Positions 25,901-34,500 of a stretch of DNA of 64,000 bases are shown here, in pieces. Positions within the stretch are counted from its first letter, which is position 1; every line of letters begins with the position of its first letter. The stretch lies in the NCBI GenBank assembly GCA_039720395.1, contig CM077832.1, positions 26,523,763 to 26,587,762 on the forward strand, in the 5' to 3' direction. The DNA comes from Liquidambar formosana. Its lineage: Eukaryota > Streptophyta > Magnoliopsida > Saxifragales > Altingiaceae. The notes under the pieces were generated by a model. That model had not been told where the DNA came from. It saw nothing but the letters and a program-made list of their open reading frames with translations, and made no database searches. The position numbers and the translations under genes are program-made.

Positions 25901-26600
25901 CAGGTGCACCCAAGCACTACCAGGTGCAAATTTGACATATTATTAGGTACATTATATATACGGCACAATATTTTGGGGTGCTTGAAATTACTCAAGGCAC
26001 TAAACGGTAGAATGCATGATGACCAAGTGACCAACAATACCTTATAGATGTAGCAACATAAACTGTCAACGGACAAGAATCATGAGCAACCGCACGAGAA
26101 GGGGTCCTCCAAAGAACATTGGAAAGTGACAATATAGCAGAGGGACTATCACTTATTACACGAACTTTTGCATCACATTTTGGCGATGAACCAATAGCCC
26201 CATCATGAACAAAAATATCTGATGTGGATGATATATGGGTTGTGATCTGGAGGGAAAACAAAAAATTATGTGAGCACAAAAATGTAGCAAGGTAGTAAAC
26301 ACCGAAATGTGTTCCACAGAAGTCAATTCGATGAATGCAACGTACATACACATAGATATCTCTATATGTTTACCAAGACAGGAAAACAATGCTGGTCAAA
26401 ACATAATCATAATGATGATGAGAATAATAACAAGGGACGAGTGAGAGAGAGAGAGAGAGAAAAGCAAAACGGAAAAGATATTATAGCCATAAGTTAGAAC
26501 ATGCCTGTTTCAAAAGTTTACTGAACTGTGCCTTGGAAATTTCTGAAGCTCCTCCAAGAACATTTCCTCTTACATGAACCGGAAGTCCTGACAAAGACTC

Positions 26601-26648
<48 letters not shown>

Positions 26649-26667
26649 TTAATAACGAATAACAATA

Positions 26668-26704
<37 letters not shown>

Positions 26705-29375
26705 TGTCACCTGCAATGGTTGCACCTTTCTGTTGTAGCTCAGAAGTTTTCAAGTTTCGAAAAGCTTTATCTTTCACAATTACACCTCTTGCAGCCAGAG
26801 CCCAGTTAAGACCATAAGAAATTCCTGGACCTTCCCTGAATAAAGAAATGTGTTAGGAACATATATGAAGAATGAATCTCCTATTTACTATGGAGCATAT
26901 CTGATAGCATTAATTTTATTGTACGCAATTAGCTGCCATAGGTTCTCCATCATGTACACAAAAAGATACTGGTCAGAAATATACTTAACGTGGGACAAAC
27001 CAGTGCACATAAAACAAGAAACAGTACGTCTGTTGTGCGTACTGAAGTTCATGCAAGTCTTGCATTCCTCTCCAAGGTTGGCTAGAAGCATGAATCATGC
27101 TTCTAGTCAACCTATTATTTTCTTATGAAATATAATTCAGGAAAAATAAATTTTACGTATATTTTATATGTCATCAAGTAAAGGATCACCTAGGAAACAC
27201 AACTGTTTCAGCTTCATCCTCAACCAATGGGGCTGAAACTGCATTCTGCAGAAATCCAAAAGAAGCACGATATCAGATCATGTACACTACCAATTAAGTA
27301 AGTTTATCTATAATAATAAGTAATGTAAGAAAAAGAAATTATGCAATTCCATCAAACATCTGAAATACAATATTTAAGTTGAAATCTAGAAGTAGTGGCA
27401 TTTGTCTAGGGATCTATTTATTTAAGATATTAAGCAAAACATAAGCATGCCTTGTGGAAGCAAATTCCCAACAATGTCATGATCAGCATCATTTTAAAGC
27501 ATCAATTTGGAAAACATGATAATAAATACTCCCTCCGTCCCACAAAGATAGGCCATGTTCGACAAAACATGGAGTTTAAGAAAAGGCCATCATTACATTG
27601 ACTTGTTAGTTATTAAATTATATCTTTCCAAAAATACCCTCTCCTATTTGGTATTGGGTTCAGTGTTGAAAGTAATTATTGAAAAAACCAAAGGGTAGTG
27701 TAAGAAAATTCAAAAAGTTAACGATTTGAATTTTCAAAGTGGACAAACATTTTGGGACAAAAAAAAAGAAGCAAAAATGGTCTACCTTTGTGGGACGGAG
27801 GGAGTAGATAATAACATGACGGGGATGCTTATAACATTAACAGAATGCAGAGGAAGATAAGAAAACAGAATACATCTATATATATATATATATATATATG
27901 AACAGCAGGCAGGTCAATGAGAGTTGTTGACAGCTAAAAGATGGTAGTAATAAAATGAGGAATTGGAAATTATAAAATTATTAAAGTGTATAAGCATAAT
28001 AAGAAGCAATTTTTTATTTCTTGCTAGTACGCAAGACAATTAATAGAAAGGAATTTTTTGTGTCTTCTTTGTTCTTTTTTAATTCACAACAAAGCAACCA
28101 AAGGAAAAGGTGTACCAATTTAAGACCATCAATTAAATTTTCAAAACTTTAAGAAGGAAATGGACACCCTTTTGCATTTATTATCCCACAAAATAATACA
28201 TTTGTGTTATTCGGCACGGATGGTTTCAACCAAAACTTACAATGCTTCAAAAATTCTTCAAACTTCTAATTTTTTTATATTTTTTATCAGCCCCAGACAA
28301 ATTCAAACTAACCAAAAGCCTTTGAAATTTCAAATTTCAAGGCTAAAAATGGTTTTCCTATTAGTTATCTATATAATCAACATGCTGTTTTTATTTTCCA
28401 AGTTACAACCATATATACATTTTTTATTTTATTTATTTATTTATTTTTTTTATAACGGGAGAACCATCCCACAGCAGGGCCCTTTGGACCCACCCATGGA
28501 ACCTAAACCCTCGGGGAGACTAGCACAGCAACTCACCGCCACAGCCTCCAACTTAAACCTTAGGTTGTCCTAGCAGGGAATCAAACCTGTGACCGTGCGC
28601 CTAACCACACAATCACAAGTTTGCACTAACCAATATATATCCTTTTTATTTTTTATGATGACAAGGAAACCCTTCAGGTGAAGCCAGGCTCCTACAAGGC
28701 CCCACAACCCATATGGACCAAGTAAGTCTAAGGCCAATGAGAACCACGAAAACCTTATAAGGGTGGCCCCAAGGGGTTTAGCAAGAGTCCACAACTCAAG
28801 ACCTCCGCTTCGTGAGGCGTGGTCCCTTGCCAACAGGGCTACATATATATGTGATAAAAAAAAATACATTTAATAAAATTATCAATATTTTTCCCATTGC
28901 ATTTCAATAAACATAATCACCCAAGGAAAAAATTACCGCACTCATGGATCAATCATATTTTTTAGAAAATATGTACATAATATTTATGAGATATTTTTGA
29001 TAACATTCCATACTTGATACTTCAAATATCATTTTGCAGCTTAGTTCACAAGTAAAGAATTTTCAAAACAAAAGTTTGAGCTTGCATCAGCATATACGCA
29101 TAAATTTTCATAATGTCATCCTTAACTTAGGAATTAGGATGGGTACATTTCCTTTTCAATTGATAAATAGCAATGTTTTAAAAGGCCAGGGTGTGAGGCA
29201 GGGTGTTTCTCTTTCCATGGGGCGAGAGTCGTGACACATAAGCCCTGGGGTGTGGGGCGTAGGTTTTTCGAGCTTTTTTTTTTAAGTTTAAAAAAATAAA
29301 AATATATAATTTTTATATTTTATATAAAACAAAAAATTATGTATAAGAACTGATATATATAATAAATATAATATA

Positions 29376-29419
<44 letters not shown>

Positions 29420-30426
29420 GGAAATTGATATATAAATAAAAAAGAGAACAAACTGAAGACATAATCCTCTATTGACTTATAAAAGGAACCCACTCAGTCA
29501 CTCAGCCAGCGTGTAAAAAGAAAAGAGAAAAAAAAAAAGTCACAACACTAACATGTGTTGGCTGAAATAAAAAAGGGGATTGGTACTCCTTTAGACTAAA
29601 GGCATCATTTGTCTTTTAGACGGAGAAGAGAAGGCTTTATGTTGGTCTTTAGTGTGACGACGGTTATCGCCATCATCTCGCCGACCATTGTCGGCCCTCA
29701 TATCTCCATCATCTTGGCTGACGGTATGTCCTCTCTCTTCTCCTCTGTTCGCCTCTTCTCTCTTTCCCTCTCCCTTTTTTATTTCGCACTTTGGAGGCTC
29801 TTCTTTCTTCTCCTCCTCTGTTCTCTGCTTCTCTTTCTGTTTTCTATTTTTTTTTGTTTGCAATTTGAAGTGGCCATCTTCTCCTCTCTTCTCGTTGCCA
29901 TAGTTTCTTTGTCTCCTTTGTTTGCAAGCAGCGTTTTGGTGTTTAGTAGTCAGTAGAGATTGAGTCCTGTTGTGCGTACTGTTTACTGCTTAGGGCGCAA
30001 AAAAACGTCTTTTGGGTCCAAGGCGAGCGTCTCATGCTTAGGGCGTACGCCCCACCGCTGCACCGCCCAATGTTTTACACCTTGAGGTGTATTACCTCCA
30101 AAAACGCCCCAAGACACGCCCCAGGCACGCCCAGAACGCTTATTTTAAAACATTATTTAATAGAAAGTAATATCAAGACACAAAAACGAGGCAAACCACA
30201 GGTAAACATGAGGATTATTCTTGTGGACCCCAAAAAAAAAAAAATCTTTTTCTTTTTATATAAAGGAATGGAAAGTTATTTAAAATAAAAAGATGAGTTC
30301 AAAAACTCAAGAAAAGAAGTCACCTTAAAATCCTAGAGACATGATTCCCCACAACTAAAACAAAGAACTCAAAATAACGATTTTAAATCTTACAACCAGG
30401 ATACTACACCAAAGGATCCCCTTTCC

Positions 30427-30457
<31 letters not shown>

Positions 30458-31563
30458 AAAAAGGGTTAGGAGCTACTTGACAATCCAGTAGTTTGCCCAG
30501 CCCCCACATCCAATTATAACCTCAAAAGAGATCCTCTACAAGAAAAAACCCAACGAACTTGAATGCAGAAAAGAACAAATCTCATAACTGAAGTATGATA
30601 GCACAATTTTGAAGGTATTGTTTTTAGTAGCCAAAAAAACAAAAAAAGAAGTATAATAGCACAATGAAGAAAATGATCATTATCAGCAGCTCCCTCAAAC
30701 ATAAAATAAGTATTAGGAAGCATCCAATTTCTATTTATTGAATAATTTATAGGAATAATCTTGTCCAGAAATGCTGTCCAAGAAAAACAACCACCTTAGA
30801 CCGGGGTAGAACCCCACTTTTTTTTAACAGGAAAGTCATCTCTTCCTCTCCAAACAGACTAGTTAGAACAAAAAGACCAAGAATAATACAACCCTATTCC
30901 ATGTACAAAGCTTAACATTCTCTTCCCTGGATCCTAACAGTGTAAAACTTCTCAAAAAGGACACAACCAACTCCAACTCCAAATGACACCAACATTATTC
31001 TCTCAAAATGGGATTCCAAAGCCTTCCTTACCCAATAATTGAAAATAGTCCACTACCAACACAATCTTCTATGAAGTGATGAGAAATAAACAAAAACCTA
31101 CAGCTTCAGAGAAGACTCCTCACACCAACATTATGCCAAAAAGACAACCACCTCCAATTCTCCACAGCAACATAGTTGTTAAAAGCGCGCCTAAGCACAA
31201 GGCATAGCAGGCACAGCTGTTGGGTTTTGCCTTGGTCTAGGCGAGGTAAGGCAAGGCAAGATGAGATCCTAAAGGCACACTTAAAGCATGCTTTTTTGGG
31301 CTTTTGGCAAGGCCCATCCAAGGTGTGCCTGAGTGATTCACCATCCTACTTGTAATTTAACTACTATTTTTTATGTCAAATAAGTTCAGATCTTATTCTA
31401 ACCGTTAGATAGACAAAACGATAATAAAAGAAAAAAAGAAAAACATGGAAAAAGATTAAAAGTTAAAAAACAGTGGAAGAGTTACTAGCCCTAGCACTCC
31501 AGCCCTCTTCGAACAACCTCTGCCACAGCTCCAACAGTCCAGCCCTCCTCCTCCTCTTCCTCT

Positions 31564-31594
<31 letters not shown>

Positions 31595-34500
31595 TGATTT
31601 TATTTACTGATTTCTTTTTTTTTTTTCCCTTCTTTTCTTTTCCCCCTTCAAACAGGTTTTGTTTCTTTTTTCTGCTTTTTTTTTTTTTTTTTTTTTTTTA
31701 TTTTATATTTCTTCAATTTTGTTTTCTGATTTTCGTTTTTTCTTCTTTTATTTTTTATTTTTTATATTTGTTCTTCAAACAGGTCTTGTCATTCTGTGTA
31801 TATTCAATTGTCTAAATAATACCTATTTTGCATATCTTAAGCAAAGTAGCAAACATATCTTTAAATAATACCTAAATTTCTAATTTCTCTACCTATCTTA
31901 ATGAGATTATATTGGATGACTTAGCTTCTGCTGCCTTTTATAACTAAGTGAGAAACTTTTTTGAAAGTTTGAAACCCCTAATAGACCTATAATGATAAAA
32001 TTTAGTGAATTAGAATTGTGCCAGAAAATTAATTAAAAGCGAACTAGAAAACAGCAAATGTAGTGAAGTAAGTGAACTAGATTACAAGAAATCTTATTAA
32101 ATATTAATTAGTGTTGTGCACTTGGGTAGGTTCTTTATAGTTTGTTAATTTGTCTTTGTGGCTTTGTGATACTATTCAATTTTTTATGTATAAATTGATT
32201 ATTTGTGTTAGTTGCATTCAATAAAATAGTTTTAATTTATTTTCTTTAAAATGTGCGCCTCACTTGCCTCAAGCCCACACTTTTGTTGCGCCTTGGTGCT
32301 AGGTGTGCCTTGCACCCTTAATAACTATGCACAGCAAAACCTCTCCACTTTTCTAAACTCTTCGAAACCTTGATAATCCCTTTCCACTAACTCACTCTCC
32401 AAAACCCTCTAACCTCCTTACAGGTCCAATAGCCTATTCCACAATCATACATCTATTCCACCACCCTCATCCACAAGGCATCCCTTTTTTGAGAAGTAAA
32501 ATAGAACAAAAGTGTACAAGTCACCGCAAAAATCCAAACCTTTATAACTATAAACCTATAAGGGATTAATTCACCACTAACAATCACTTTCCTTTTCTTC
32601 TGTTTTTTTTTCGAATGTCTAACAAAACATTTACATATTTGAATTGAACTCATCCCCAACAAGAAAATTTAAAATATTACAAAGTTCCACAAACTGGACT
32701 CCTCCAGCAAAATCCAAACTAATAATTGGGAGTGTCAAAATTTTTAGAGAAACCCTACATCTGTTTATCTCACTTTGATGCCTTTTGGATAGATTCAAGA
32801 TCATACTATATCTGGTGCAAAAGTCAGTATTCTTACACCCCCTTGAAGGAATAACTATTTCTGAGATTCACACTTAGTCAAGTTCACCATTGGAATAAAT
32901 ACCACTCCCATGGATGTCATGCATGCCAAATATCATTTGAATCATATATCAGCAGTTGTCCAACCCGTAAACTCATATTTCTTCTACTAAAAAATATATG
33001 ATAAATTTCTCATTTGAAGCACTATATGAAATGTAAGAAATGTAACAAAGAGCAAGGTCAACTAATCTTCAATGCAACATTGATAGCAAAAACCAGTACA
33101 ATTAGGGATGCTTGGTGTATTAATGGTCCCCTTATGGATGCTTACCCCTTTTTGATTGCTATTGCTCATCATAAGGAAGCATTGGTGGAAGATTACCTTA
33201 ATGGGGAAAATGGGATTGCTACTTGGAATATCACTTTCTCTAGACATTTAATGATTGGGAGTTGGAAAATGTGATGGAATTTTTTCAAAAATTATATGAT
33301 TGCAAAATTTCTTAGGGAGAAAATGATGCCTTGGTGTGGCGTAAGGACTCTTAAGGGTTATTATCAGTGAAATCTTACTATAATATCGTAAGATATGTTG
33401 AAGATCCTTTTCTCCTGGCGAAGACTATATAGATTGCTTCAACCCCTTCCAAGTTTGCATTCTTCACATGGTTGGTGAATCGAGGTAGATGCTTGACTAT
33501 AGATCTTTTGATTAGTTGGCAAAGGATAGCTCAGTTGTCAAGTGGTAGCTCAATTGGCAAGGGATCCCGCCTTAGGAAGCGGGGTCCTGAGTTCGACTCT
33601 TGCTAAACCCCTTGGAGCTACCCACACAAGGTTCCATGGTTCTCATGGGCCTTGAACTTACCTGGTTCATATGGGTTGTGGGGTCTTATATGGACCCGGG
33701 TTCGCTTGAAAGGCTCCCTCGTTATCAAAATAAATACAAAAAGATCTTTTGATGAGGAAAGGATGGCATATAGCTAACAAATGCATTTTTTTGTTATTAA
33801 TGATGCATTTTTTGTTATCAAGCAGAGGAAACTGGTAGATCACCTTTTCATTCATTGTCACGTTGCGTGGAATATTTGGTCGATCATATTTAACCTTTCT
33901 AGGGTACATTGGCTTCTTCCCTCTACTCCTCATAATCTCTTTTTGGGTTGGCGGACTAATGGCGGACTAAGGTGGCAAACAAGAAGACCAAGGTGGTTTG
34001 GCGTATGGTTCCTCATGCCCTTTTTTCGTGCCTTTGGAAGGAAAGGAATCAAAGAACGTTTGAGGGAAAGGAAGCTTCTATATTAGAATTGAAGAATACC
34101 TTTCTAAAATTTCTTTTTTGGTGGTTTCATAGTTATACAAATGACCATTGCCCCTCCTTTGTATCCTTTTTGGATTCAATTAAATTGTAGATAGGGGCTT
34201 CATTTTGCTTTTCTGTTTTTCTTCTTGTGGCAATTGTATATCTCTTATGTACTAGGGCTCCACTCTTTAATACAAAAATTACTTCATCAAATCTTCCTAT
34301 ACTCTCCTACCTCCCCACCACCCAACACGCGCACATTTTTTATTAAGACTGAAAATGGGAAAATGAATCATCTGAAAGTATTAATAGCAAACCATTCCTT
34401 ACTTTCAAATTTAGGAACATTCATGGGCTTCACTTCTAGCTGAGTCTTGTTAGACTTTGAGCCCTAATATAAGTTTCTAAGAATCTGTATCCAAATTTTT

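Larger units (their letters stand above)
17332..26040. other. 8.7-kb repeat-filled intron of the PEPCK-like gene
   Basis: The intron between exons 26246-26041 and 17331-17143. It contains TRIM pieces, a hAT-type MITE, two diverged long repeats, a LINE 3' part, a 100-bp LINE stub and a palindromic MITE, each listed separately. The span 17345-19140 shows no recognisable element, nor does most of 24215-24950. Confidence 0.75.

Noticed and set aside
26156..26389. Separate small minus-strand protein
   Set aside because: It is an out-of-frame shadow of the 26246-26041 exon of the PEPCK-like gene.
26441..26702. CRISPR-like or satellite repeat
   Set aside because: It is simple (GA)n and (TA)n microsatellite sequence.
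33513..33600. Possible tRNA gene (TAGCTCA...GAGTTCGACTC)
   Set aside because: The A and B boxes belong to a SINE with an exact 12-bp target duplication; no full tRNA cloverleaf was seen.
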